The notes under the pieces: generated by a model | The model's database searches: none | Seen by the model: the letters and a program-made list of their open reading frames with translations, nothing else | What the model was told of the DNA's origin: nothing | In this document: positions 20,074-28,707 of the stretch, in pieces | Layout of the letters: each line of letters opens with the position of its first letter | Position numbering within the stretch: position 1 is the first letter of the stretch | Position numbers and translations under genes: made by a program | DNA from: an uncultured Muribaculaceae bacterium | Lineage (GTDB): Bacteria > Bacteroidota > Bacteroidia > Bacteroidales > Muribaculaceae | Length of the DNA: 64,000 bases | NCBI GenBank assembly: GCA_910586995.1 | Contig: CAJUKZ010000007.1 | Span: 47,189 to 111,188 of the forward strand | Direction of reading: 5' to 3'

Positions 20074-20111
20074 GGAGGAACCGGACAACCTAACCGGTTC
20101 CTCCGTTTTTT
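20074..20111 (+). terminator. Terminator after nrdJ
   Basis: GGAGGAACCGG pairs with CCGGTTCCTCC across a 9-base loop, followed by G and a run of T. A textbook intrinsic terminator. Confidence 0.92.
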
Positions 20112-20201
20112 TAGCAGCAGATAAACAATGTACTCCTTTGTTTGTTCCTATAATAAAATGAAGAACAAATCGTATAACCAAATTATAAAGGACCATACAC
20201 T

Positions 20202-20780
20202 ATGAGTACCAAAAGTATCAAAGGCACAAAAACCGAGCAGAATCTGGTAAATGCATACATGGCTGAATCGCAGGCATACGCCCGATATACATATTATGCA
20301 GCCCAGGCTGAGAAAGAAAGCTACTTCCCTATCCAGAAAATATTCGAAGAAACTGCTGCAAATGAGTTGCGTCATGGCAAAATCTACATGAAGATGCTTG
20401 AAGGCGGCACACTTCCATGCAATATCACCGTCGACTCAGTTCCTATTCAGGACACAGCCACAAATCTTCAGATAGCCATACACGAAGAATCCGACGAAGG
20501 TTTCGAGGTCTATCTTGATAACGCGAAGGTTGCCGAAGAAGAAGGCTTCCCCGAAATTGCCGAGCACTTCAAAGCCATCGCCGCTATCGAGAAGCATCAC
20601 ATGGAACGCTTCCAGACACTTCTCGACCACGTAAAGAAAGGCACATTATGGAAACGAGAGAAACCTATACAGTGGCAGTGCCTCGTATGCGGATACATGT
20701 TTGAAGGCACTGAGCCTCCAAAAAAATGTCCGGCATGCGACCATCCCTACCAGCACTATATGCCACTTGACATAATCTGA
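20202..20780 (+). CDS. rbr: Rubrerythrin
   Basis: Rubrerythrin reduces hydrogen peroxide in anaerobes. The 192-residue protein has an N-terminal ferritin-like four-helix domain with diiron ligands in AESQAYARY, EETAANELRH and the IEKHHMERF helix. A C-terminal rubredoxin-like domain carries two pairs of Cys (CLVCGYMFEG, CPACDHPY). Length is standard. It lies between two terminators and is therefore transcribed alone, consistent with independent control by oxidative stress. Confidence 0.95.
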   Translation: MSTKSIKGTKTEQNLVNAYMAESQAYARYTYYAAQAEKESYFPIQKIFEETAANELRHGKIYMKMLEGGTLPCNITVDSVPIQDTATNLQIAIHEESDEGFEVYLDNAKVAEEEGFPEIAEHFKAIAAIEKHHMERFQTLLDHVKKGTLWKREKPIQWQCLVCGYMFEGTEPPKKCPACDHPYQHYMPLDII

Positions 20781-20799
20781 TCAATCGACAAGAAATACA

Positions 20800-20836
20800 G
20801 CGTCGGCTTCCGCACTACGGAGGCCGGCGCTTTTTT
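20800..20836 (+). terminator. Terminator after rubrerythrin
   Basis: A GC-rich stem (GCGTCGGC...TCCG with CGGA...GCCGGCGC, one G-T pair) is followed by six T residues. Confidence 0.9.
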
Positions 20837-20902
20837 AATATAGCCTTCCCATTTTGAGAAAATAATGTGTAATTTTGTAGAGTACAAAATACACAACAGA
20901 TA

Positions 20903-22306
20903 ATGGGAACAGCACTATACATACTCGCAGCAGCAATATTAGCAAGCCTCATAGCCGTAATCCTCAGACTTACGGCGCGCAACCGCACACTCTCCGACCG
21001 CATACAGGACATGACATCGGAGCTTTCCATACTGCAGGCGGCAAAAGCCGAACGCGACAACGCACATCAGGAGAATATTCAACTCAACTGTCAGCTCGCC
21101 TCATTGCAGACAGAGATCAGATCATGCAACAATATACTTGATCTTGCCCGGAAAGAAACTGTGGATCTACGCAGACAGATCACAGAGTCGGCCGAATACA
21201 ACAACCGTCTGTTGGCCGAATGTTCAGCCTTGAAAGCAAGACTGACATTCCTCGACTCAGAGAAGCAGAAAATAGAGGCCGAGACAGCCACCAGGTTCAA
21301 GGCACTTGCTGCCGAGGTCCTCAGCAGCAATACCGAGACACTGAAAGCACAGCATGAAAACCGACTAACCGAACTTATAGCGCCACTGAAGGAGAATATC
21401 GAGCAGTTCAAGCGTACATTCGCCGAAAGCTATGAGAAGGAAAGCCGTGAGAGATTCGCCTTGGACAAACACATACAGGAACTTGTGGCACTGAACCAGA
21501 ATATAGGCAACGAAGCCCGCGAACTGTCGAGAGCACTTCGTGGCAATTCAAAAATACAGGGCGACTGGGGCGAAATGATCCTGCAAAGCATACTCGAACG
21601 CTCTGGTCTTGAGAAAGGGCGTGAATTTGTAATTCAGGAAAGCACAACTTCCGACGAAGGCGCACGCCTCAGAGCCGACGTTGTAGTGAATTATCCCGAC
21701 GGGCGCTGTGCAGTGATCGACTCAAAGGTCTCGCTCACCGATTATGTAAGATCCGTCAATGCCGAAAGCGCCGAACAACAGAAACAATGCCTTGACGCAC
21801 ATACTATGAGTGTGCGCAAGCATATCGACGAACTGAAAAACAAGAACTACCAGGACTATATAGGTAATCGGAAAGCCGACTTTGTGATGATGTTCATCCC
21901 CAACGAAAGCGCCTACATAGCAGCCATGCAGCACGACACCGATCTATGGCAATACGCCTACGACAACCGTGTGGTGGTAATCTCCCCAACCCATCTGATA
22001 TCGGTTATGAAACTGCTCGAACAGCTATGGCAACACGACCGTCAGAGCCGCAATGCCGTAGAGATAGCACGCAAAGCAGGCGCAATGTATGATAAGTTCG
22101 TAGGCTTCCTGAACGACCTTTCAAAAATAAAGAAAGCCATAGACTCGGCATCAGCAGCCTACGAAGAATCTCTTAAAAAGATTGAGACAGGCAAAGGAAA
22201 TCTTATCAAAACCGCGAAAGATCTGCGTGCAATGGGCGCAAAAGCATCGAAAAACCTGCCTGAGCAATTCGAACAGCAAGACGATGATCCGACAGAAGAA
22301 TTGTAG
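20903..22306 (+). CDS. rmuC: RmuC-family DNA recombination protein
   Basis: A 467-residue protein with an N-terminal membrane helix (about residues 3-20). A long coiled coil runs to about residue 150 and then the RmuC nuclease-like core (GNSKIQGDWGEMILQSILERSGL; DVVVNYPDGRCAVIDSKVSL). RmuC limits inversions and DNA rearrangement in other bacteria; its exact reaction is not settled. TAATTTTG at 20870-20877 may be the -7 element. It converges with kup, 2 bases apart. Confidence 0.9.
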   Translation: MGTALYILAAAILASLIAVILRLTARNRTLSDRIQDMTSELSILQAAKAERDNAHQENIQLNCQLASLQTEIRSCNNILDLARKETVDLRRQITESAEYNNRLLAECSALKARLTFLDSEKQKIEAETATRFKALAAEVLSSNTETLKAQHENRLTELIAPLKENIEQFKRTFAESYEKESRERFALDKHIQELVALNQNIGNEARELSRALRGNSKIQGDWGEMILQSILERSGLEKGREFVIQESTTSDEGARLRADVVVNYPDGRCAVIDSKVSLTDYVRSVNAESAEQQKQCLDAHTMSVRKHIDELKNKNYQDYIGNRKADFVMMFIPNESAYIAAMQHDTDLWQYAYDNRVVVISPTHLISVMKLLEQLWQHDRQSRNAVEIARKAGAMYDKFVGFLNDLSKIKKAIDSASAAYEESLKKIETGKGNLIKTAKDLRAMGAKASKNLPEQFEQQDDDPTEEL

Positions 22307-22307
22307 A

Positions 22308-24254
22308 TTAATCCACACGCACTATACGTCTCGGCACATCCACATTGATTATAAGCGGCACTGTCTCTGTAGTGACAATGCTGGTATCAAGCCCGAGCGC
22401 CACGCGGTCCGACAGCCCCATCCGTCTGATGCGCTCATAGCATTTCATCAGGAATGCATCATATCTGCCGCACGTGCTGTTGACTGAAAAAATGCGGTGA
22501 AGTATTATAAACCTGAAATCTCCCGCCACTCCCCTTCTTCTGAGCGAAGGATAGCTACTCGTCAGATCAAGATCCTTGGCCGCCACAAGATCCTCCACAA
22601 TCTGCCTGAAATATACACTCACTTTTGGTTCCACACGGTAGCCAAAGCGCATGCATACCTTGTAAATCGTGTGCGGGACTTCTATATCTACCGTATATTC
22701 GAGAGTATCCGGCGCATCTACATTCTCGATGCGCAGAAACCAATAGTGGTCAGCCCTTTTTGGCTGCTTATTCACAATGGAATATACAATCTTACTCTCA
22801 ACACATGCGGAATTGTCAGATTTGGTAAGATACACAATATTGGATGCATACTTGGGTATATCGCTGTCATTCTTTATATCACATATCATGTCCGCGCAGT
22901 CCGAGATCTTTCTGTAGTCTATAAATCCGGCACGTCTGCGATGCGCCTTATACCATATCACCATTATTGTTCCTGTCAATAGAGCGAGAATAAAGGTATA
23001 CCATCCACCATGAACGAATTTTGCAATATTTGCCACAAAGAACACACCCTCAAGACAGAGATAGACCGAGGCAAATATCACTATAAACACGATATTCTTG
23101 CCTGTCATCCTTAACCAAAGTGTAAGCAATACGGTTGTCATAAGCATGGTTATAGTGATGGCAAGTCCGTAAGCCGCTTCCATATGAGAGGAGTCACGGA
23201 AAATCAGCACCGTAAGAAGACATCCAGCAAGCAGACACCAGTTCACCGAGGGTACATATAGCTGACCTTTGACATCGCCGGGATAAATTATCCGTAGCCT
23301 CGGCCACAGATTGAGGCTAACGGCCTCCGAGAATATTGTGAACGAACCGCTAAGCAGCGCCTGGCTTGCTATCACTGCCGCTCCGGTCGACATTATCACA
23401 GCAAACATAGACAACGCCCCGGGCACAATGGCGTAGAAAGGATTTACTGCCGACATATCCATGCCAATGTGAGCTATCAACCACGCGCCCTGTCCGAGAT
23501 AGTTGACAATAAGCATTACCTTTACAAATATCCAGCTATACTCAATGTTCCGCCTGCCGCAATGCCCCAGATCCGAATACAAAGCCTCCGCACCGGTTGT
23601 ACACAGAAAGACCGCACCGAGAACAAGAAACCATCCGGGATAATCCACCAGCAACCTGACTGCATAGATAGGATTGAACGCACGCAATATATACGGAGCA
23701 TCCGGTATGCTTAAAAATCCGAAAACGCCCAACATAAGAAACCAGACAAGCATAAACGGACCAAACAGTTTACCGATAGCTCCAGTACCCGCTCTCTGCA
23801 TTGCGAATATTCCGATTATAATACAGACCACGACTGTCACCACAGGAAAATCCTCCGACATAAATCTGAGACCTTCCACAGCCGAACTCACAGTAATCGC
23901 AGGGGTGATCACACCATCCGCAATCAGTGCAGCCGCACCTATGGCAGCCACAAGGTACACCCAACGTTTCCTCAGCTTCCTGAGCAACGCATATAGCGCC
24001 AGTATGCCCCCCTCTCCATGATTATCCGCATTCAAAGCCACAAGCACATACTTTACCGTGGTCTGCAACGTCAGCGTCCATATCACACACGACACAGCAC
24101 CGGTTATATAATCGGCATCAAATACAGGATTCGCACCTACAATCGCCTTCATCACATACAATGGAGATGTACCTATATCGCCGAATACGATTCCGACTGC
24201 AGTAAGAAGCCCGACAAAACTAATCCTTTTCAATGATGAATTTAAATTATCCAT
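22308..24254 (-). CDS. kup: Low-affinity potassium uptake protein Kup
   Basis: A proton-coupled K+ importer of 648 residues with twelve hydrophobic segments in residues ~1-430 and a hydrophilic C-terminal domain of about 200 residues. The family signature GDIGTSPLYVMKAI lies near the N-terminus, with ADGVITPAITVSSAVEG after it. I chose the ATG at 24254 (MDNLNSS) because it fits the family length; another lies 36 bases upstream. It converges with rmuC. Confidence 0.92.
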   Translation of the reverse strand: MDNLNSSLKRISFVGLLTAVGIVFGDIGTSPLYVMKAIVGANPVFDADYITGAVSCVIWTLTLQTTVKYVLVALNADNHGEGGILALYALLRKLRKRWVYLVAAIGAAALIADGVITPAITVSSAVEGLRFMSEDFPVVTVVVCIIIGIFAMQRAGTGAIGKLFGPFMLVWFLMLGVFGFLSIPDAPYILRAFNPIYAVRLLVDYPGWFLVLGAVFLCTTGAEALYSDLGHCGRRNIEYSWIFVKVMLIVNYLGQGAWLIAHIGMDMSAVNPFYAIVPGALSMFAVIMSTGAAVIASQALLSGSFTIFSEAVSLNLWPRLRIIYPGDVKGQLYVPSVNWCLLAGCLLTVLIFRDSSHMEAAYGLAITITMLMTTVLLTLWLRMTGKNIVFIVIFASVYLCLEGVFFVANIAKFVHGGWYTFILALLTGTIMVIWYKAHRRRAGFIDYRKISDCADMICDIKNDSDIPKYASNIVYLTKSDNSACVESKIVYSIVNKQPKRADHYWFLRIENVDAPDTLEYTVDIEVPHTIYKVCMRFGYRVEPKVSVYFRQIVEDLVAAKDLDLTSSYPSLRRRGVAGDFRFIILHRIFSVNSTCGRYDAFLMKCYERIRRMGLSDRVALGLDTSIVTTETVPLIINVDVPRRIVRVD

Positions 24255-24485
24255 AAATAAACAATTGTTCGATTTCAGACGTTGGTTCACTGTGCGTCCG
24301 GCAACAATCCGATTCCGGCAGATTGCAAATAAAAAGCGCAGACATTTTAATATTAACCAATTTTAACAAATCGGGGGGGTAAAACGATGCGTTTTAGCTA
24401 AATTTGCAACATAGCCTCAGTATGAACCGGCACACATGATAACCACAATCCAATGTAATAAAAATGCATAAGATTCTACATTTGT

Positions 24486-24517
24486 TTTGGTTAAAGACCA
24501 AAAATATCGTAATTTTG
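24486..24517 (+). promoter_or_regulatory. Promoter with operator-like palindrome for the exopolysaccharide genes
   Basis: TTTG (24486-24489), 20 bases, then TAATTTTG (24510-24517) is a perfect Bacteroidales promoter. An inverted repeat TTTTGGT-TAAAG-ACCAAAA overlaps the -33 box and could be a repressor or activator site. The transcript would carry a leader of about 150 bases before the gene at 24678. The rest of 24,255-24,677 holds no gene I can see. Confidence 0.75.
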
Positions 24518-24677
24518 CATCTGCATATATTATCTATCGGGAATTTCTATCATCTCAGCGCATAAAGCCAAAAGGCGCATTTGATCAATAGTCATTTCTA
24601 AATAGCACATTAACAGAACATTCTCGATATTTTTGCTGCCGTAATTAATAAAGAAACACATTATACTTGATTTAAAG

Positions 24678-25451
24678 ATGAAAGTCCGTCACATATTCTC
24701 AGGCATGATGATCACAGCCTCCTTGATTCTCGGGGCTTGTTCAGCACCCAAAGATATAACCTACGTTCAGGGGCTAACCGACAAAGAATCTTCAAACGTG
24801 TCCAATCCGCTTACAATAAAAGTACGGCCGGAAGATAAACTCGACATCATTGTTTCCACTCAAAGAGAAGAACTCAACAATCTCTTCAACCTCAGGTCGC
24901 CGCAAACTGCCGGAACAGATCGTCCGTCGTACACTGTCAATCCGGAAGGATATATAAACTTTCCGATGCTTGGCGAAATCCACGTTGCCGGCCTGACACG
25001 TGCCGAAGTAGCCAAATACATCGAAAAGGAACTCACGGAGAAAGATCTTGTCAAGAATCCCGTCGTGATCGTTGAATATGAAAACACCGCGATATACGTA
25101 GGTGGCGAAGTCAATGCCCCCGGAAAGTTCGAGATCAACAAAGACCGGCTGACCGTGCTGCAGGCAGTACTCATGGCCGGAGACCTCACAATACAGGGAA
25201 AACGCGAAAATGTGCTCGTGTTGCGCGAAGAAAACGGCAAGCAGACAGCATACCGCCTTGATCTCACCGATCCCGACCAACTGTTCAACTCGCCGGCATA
25301 CTACCTTCAGCAGAATGATGTCGTATACGTAGAGCCAAACGACGTCCGCAAACGACAGACTACTACAAACGGCAACACAGCCCTGACCGCCACATTCTGG
25401 ATGTCAGTGGCATCACTTGCAATGACCATCGCCGTATTAATTTTCCGATAG
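24678..25451 (+). CDS. Polysaccharide export lipoprotein (Wza/BexD type)
   Basis: A 257-residue outer-membrane lipoprotein. Its lipobox (ILGAC, Cys near residue 22) precedes a polysaccharide-export domain (VRPEDKLDIIVST) and an SLBB domain (YVGGEVNAPGKFEI). A terminal hydrophobic helix (residues ~238-255) would cross the outer membrane, as in Wza. It should form the export channel with the kinase/co-polymerase encoded next (25-base gap). Confidence 0.9.
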   Translation: MKVRHIFSGMMITASLILGACSAPKDITYVQGLTDKESSNVSNPLTIKVRPEDKLDIIVSTQREELNNLFNLRSPQTAGTDRPSYTVNPEGYINFPMLGEIHVAGLTRAEVAKYIEKELTEKDLVKNPVVIVEYENTAIYVGGEVNAPGKFEINKDRLTVLQAVLMAGDLTIQGKRENVLVLREENGKQTAYRLDLTDPDQLFNSPAYYLQQNDVVYVEPNDVRKRQTTTNGNTALTATFWMSVASLAMTIAVLIFR

Positions 25452-25476
25452 ACAAAAAACAAACAGCACATCAACT

Positions 25477-27897
25477 ATGTCTGAACACGAAGAAAATATC
25501 TCCGCTAAAGAGTCTAAGTTCCAGAACTCACAGGTACGCATCCAGGATGTACTGTACATGTCGCTACGCAACTGGCCGTGGATAGTCGCTTCGGTATGCA
25601 TTTGTGTAGGCCTCGCATTCTTCCACCTCCTGCGCACTCCGGCCATCTACACCAGATCCGCATCCATTCTTGTAAAAGAGGAATCGAACGGCAAATCCAT
25701 ATCTGATATGGGCGATTTCGGTAATCTCGGTCTTGTGCAGAGCAACACGAACGCCAACATCGAGCTCGACCTTATACAATCAAGCACAATAATTGAAGAA
25801 GTCGTCAGGGCACTCAACCTGGACATGAACTATAGCGTCGACGGTAAATTCCACGACAACGTATTATATGGCAAGAATCTTCCTGTAAGAGTAACCCTTG
25901 CCAACGTGGATGATGCTACCGGCGCATCAATGACAATGGACATCAATCCGGGAGGAAAAGTATCGCTTTCGGACTTCAGCCGCAATGGAATGGAACTCAA
26001 AGGCAAATGCGACGGAGTTGTGGGCGACACCATATCCACTCCTCTCGGAACAGTGGTTGTAGATACTACAGACGTCTACAATTCAGCCGAAAAATACGAG
26101 ATCTTCGTTAAGAAGTCCACAATGAAAGCGGCAGTAACCTCCTATAAGGGTCGCCTGAATGTCAGCCTGAAAAACGACAAAATCCCTGTCATAATAATGA
26201 CATTTACCGACCGTTCGATCCAAAGAGCCGATGATGTGCTCGAGGCTTTGATCGCAATCTACAACGAAAACTGGATACGCGACAAGAACCAGATCTCTGT
26301 CAGCACATCCAACTTCATAGACGAACGTCTCGCCGTAATCGAGAATGAACTTGGCAATGTGGATCAGGACATCTCGCAATACAAGAGCGAGCACCTGATA
26401 CCCGACGTGCAGGCTGTGCAGTCGATCGATCTCGCACGAAGCAATGCCATGTCGGAACAATTGATGAACCTCAACAGCGAGCTTCAGATTGTGCGGTACA
26501 TGCGCAACTACCTGAGCGACGACAGCAACCGCAACAAGCTGCTGCCCAACAATTCAGGACTCAGCAGCACTAATCTTGAATCGCTCATCGGCTCTTACAA
26601 CGATAAGCTTATGTACCGCAACTCGCTTGCAGCAAGTTCTTCGGACTCCAACCCACTGGTTATTGAACTTGATGAAAACCTTGCTGCCATGCGCCGCGCA
26701 CTCGTATCGTCCGTTGACAACCAGATCGTAGCCCTCAACACCCAGATAAGAAGCCTGCAAAACAGCGAGGCAAGAGCTACATCGAGAATAGCAGCCAACC
26801 CCGCGCAAGCCAAATATCTTCTCAGCGTAGAACGTCAGCAGAAGATCAAGGAATCACTATACCTGTTCCTGCTCCAGAAGCGCGAGGAAAATGAACTCTC
26901 GCAGGCATTCACTGCATACAATACGCGTGTGATAGAAATGCCCAACGGATCCGATAATCCCACAGCGCCCGTCAAAGGCCGCACACTTGCAATTGCTTTC
27001 ATAGTTGGTCTGATGCTACCAATCGGTATAATATATCTGCGCGAAAGCACATATACCAAAGTACGTGGAAGAAAAGACATCGAAGCGCTTACCCTACCCT
27101 TCCTCGGCGAGATTCCCTACACAGGACGTCCTGAGAACAAGTTCTTCAAGAAGAACAACAAGAAGGACAAGGAAGTCCATAAACTGGTTGTCAAAGCCGG
27201 ACAGCGAGATGTGATCAACGAGGCATTCCGCGTTCTGCGCACAAATGTCGAATTTATGAAAGGCGACGACAAACGTTGCTGCGTCACTGTCATCACTTCA
27301 TTCAATCCAGGCAGCGGCAAAAGTTTCATAACATCAAACCTTGCCACGAGTCTTGCCATCAAAGACCGCAAGGTGATTGTAATCGACGGCGACATGCGTC
27401 ATGGTTCTACATCATCGTTCGTAGGCAATCCGAAAGTAGGTCTGTCCAACTACCTCAGCGGAAAAATTTCCGACATCAATGAAGCTATCGTCACCAACAG
27501 CAATTGCCCCAACCTGAAGTTTATTCCGGTAGGTACAATTCCTCCCAATCCAACCGAGCTTCTTGAAAACGGCAGATTCGGAAAACTCATTGAAATGCTG
27601 AAAGCCGATTACGACTACATAATCATTGACTGTCCGCCCATCGAGATCGTTGCAGATACCCAGATCATCGAACAATATGCCGACAGGACTATATTCGTGG
27701 TCCGCGCCGGACTGTTTGAACGAAACATGCTTCCCGAACTCGAAAAGATCTACGAAGACAAGAAGTTCAAGAACATGTCGCTGATACTCAACGGCACAAT
27801 GAGCGAAAACCGTCACTATGGCTACAGCTACCGCTACGGTTACGGATATGGTTACGGATACGGCTACCATTACGGTAACAAAGACGACCAGGAATGA
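25477..27897 (+). CDS. Chain-length determinant and tyrosine autokinase (Wzc type)
   Basis: An 806-residue inner-membrane co-polymerase/BY-kinase. A Wzz domain with a membrane helix near residue 35 is followed by a long periplasmic coiled-coil region and a second helix (about residue 505-525). The cytoplasmic kinase has Walker A (FNPGSGKS), Walker A' (VIVIDGDMRHG) and Walker B (YIIIDCPP). The C-terminal tail is an extreme tyrosine cluster: ten Tyr within 23 residues, mostly YG repeats. Such tails are autophosphorylated to control polymer length. It overlaps the phosphatase gene by four bases (ATGA). Confidence 0.92.
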   Translation: MSEHEENISAKESKFQNSQVRIQDVLYMSLRNWPWIVASVCICVGLAFFHLLRTPAIYTRSASILVKEESNGKSISDMGDFGNLGLVQSNTNANIELDLIQSSTIIEEVVRALNLDMNYSVDGKFHDNVLYGKNLPVRVTLANVDDATGASMTMDINPGGKVSLSDFSRNGMELKGKCDGVVGDTISTPLGTVVVDTTDVYNSAEKYEIFVKKSTMKAAVTSYKGRLNVSLKNDKIPVIIMTFTDRSIQRADDVLEALIAIYNENWIRDKNQISVSTSNFIDERLAVIENELGNVDQDISQYKSEHLIPDVQAVQSIDLARSNAMSEQLMNLNSELQIVRYMRNYLSDDSNRNKLLPNNSGLSSTNLESLIGSYNDKLMYRNSLAASSSDSNPLVIELDENLAAMRRALVSSVDNQIVALNTQIRSLQNSEARATSRIAANPAQAKYLLSVERQQKIKESLYLFLLQKREENELSQAFTAYNTRVIEMPNGSDNPTAPVKGRTLAIAFIVGLMLPIGIIYLRESTYTKVRGRKDIEALTLPFLGEIPYTGRPENKFFKKNNKKDKEVHKLVVKAGQRDVINEAFRVLRTNVEFMKGDDKRCCVTVITSFNPGSGKSFITSNLATSLAIKDRKVIVIDGDMRHGSTSSFVGNPKVGLSNYLSGKISDINEAIVTNSNCPNLKFIPVGTIPPNPTELLENGRFGKLIEMLKADYDYIIIDCPPIEIVADTQIIEQYADRTIFVVRAGLFERNMLPELEKIYEDKKFKNMSLILNGTMSENRHYGYSYRYGYGYGYGYGYHYGNKDDQE

Positions 27898-28604
27898 TCT
27901 TCGGCAACCTTTTCAAGAGCAATAAAGCTGATTCAGCCCCCGGTTATGCGGGCTTGACAGACAGCCATTCCCACATCCTGCCGGGTGTGGACGATGGAAT
28001 ACGCTCTATGGAGGATTCCCTGGCGGTTCTTGCGGAATATGAAAAACTCGGTTTCAAGAAAGTCTGGCTCACGCCTCACATTATGGAGGACGTTCCAAAC
28101 ACGACAGACGCTCTCAAGAAACGTTTCGCAGAACTTAAAGCGGAGTACAAAGGTTGCCTGACTCTTGATCTCGCATCGGAAAACATGTTAGACAATCTGT
28201 TTCTCGAGCGGTTGGAAAAATTGGATTTCCTCCCTATCTACGACAACCACCTGTTGGTAGAGACTTCCTATTTCTCACCGCCAATGAATCTGACTGACGT
28301 ATTGAAGCAGATAATGAGTGCCGGTTTTATTCCTCTGCTTGCTCATCCCGAACGATATGTATATATGGATATGGACATGTACCGCGAACTGCACGACATG
28401 GGTGTCAAGTTGCAACTCAATGTGCTGTCCTTATCCGGATTCTACGGCAAATCGGCAAAGGAAAAATCGCATAAGCTCGCAAAACACGGAATGTACAGTG
28501 TCTTCGGATCAGATCTCCACAGACTGTCTCAGACTGAACACCTGCGGCATGTATCAGCAGAATTAAAGAAATACATCAAACAAGGCAATTTAGAAGGTAT
28601 ATAA
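27894..28604 (+). CDS. PHP-type protein tyrosine phosphatase (CpsB/YwqE family)
   Basis: A metal-dependent phosphatase of 236 residues that should dephosphorylate the tyrosine tail of the preceding kinase. The PHP metal site is seen at DSHSHILPGVDDG near the N-terminus, with LTPHIMED, LLAHPERY and FGSDLHRLS further on. The 4-base overlap with the kinase gene gives matched production of kinase and phosphatase. Confidence 0.9.
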   Translation: MIFGNLFKSNKADSAPGYAGLTDSHSHILPGVDDGIRSMEDSLAVLAEYEKLGFKKVWLTPHIMEDVPNTTDALKKRFAELKAEYKGCLTLDLASENMLDNLFLERLEKLDFLPIYDNHLLVETSYFSPPMNLTDVLKQIMSAGFIPLLAHPERYVYMDMDMYRELHDMGVKLQLNVLSLSGFYGKSAKEKSHKLAKHGMYSVFGSDLHRLSQTEHLRHVSAELKKYIKQGNLEGI

Positions 28605-28707
28605 TAGCTGCCACACATAATACTTGTTGGGGAATCTATCGGACTCCACGCATGAAACCTCCTAATCAACACATGAATTCTCACAGAGAACAAACAATCA
28701 TTATCTT

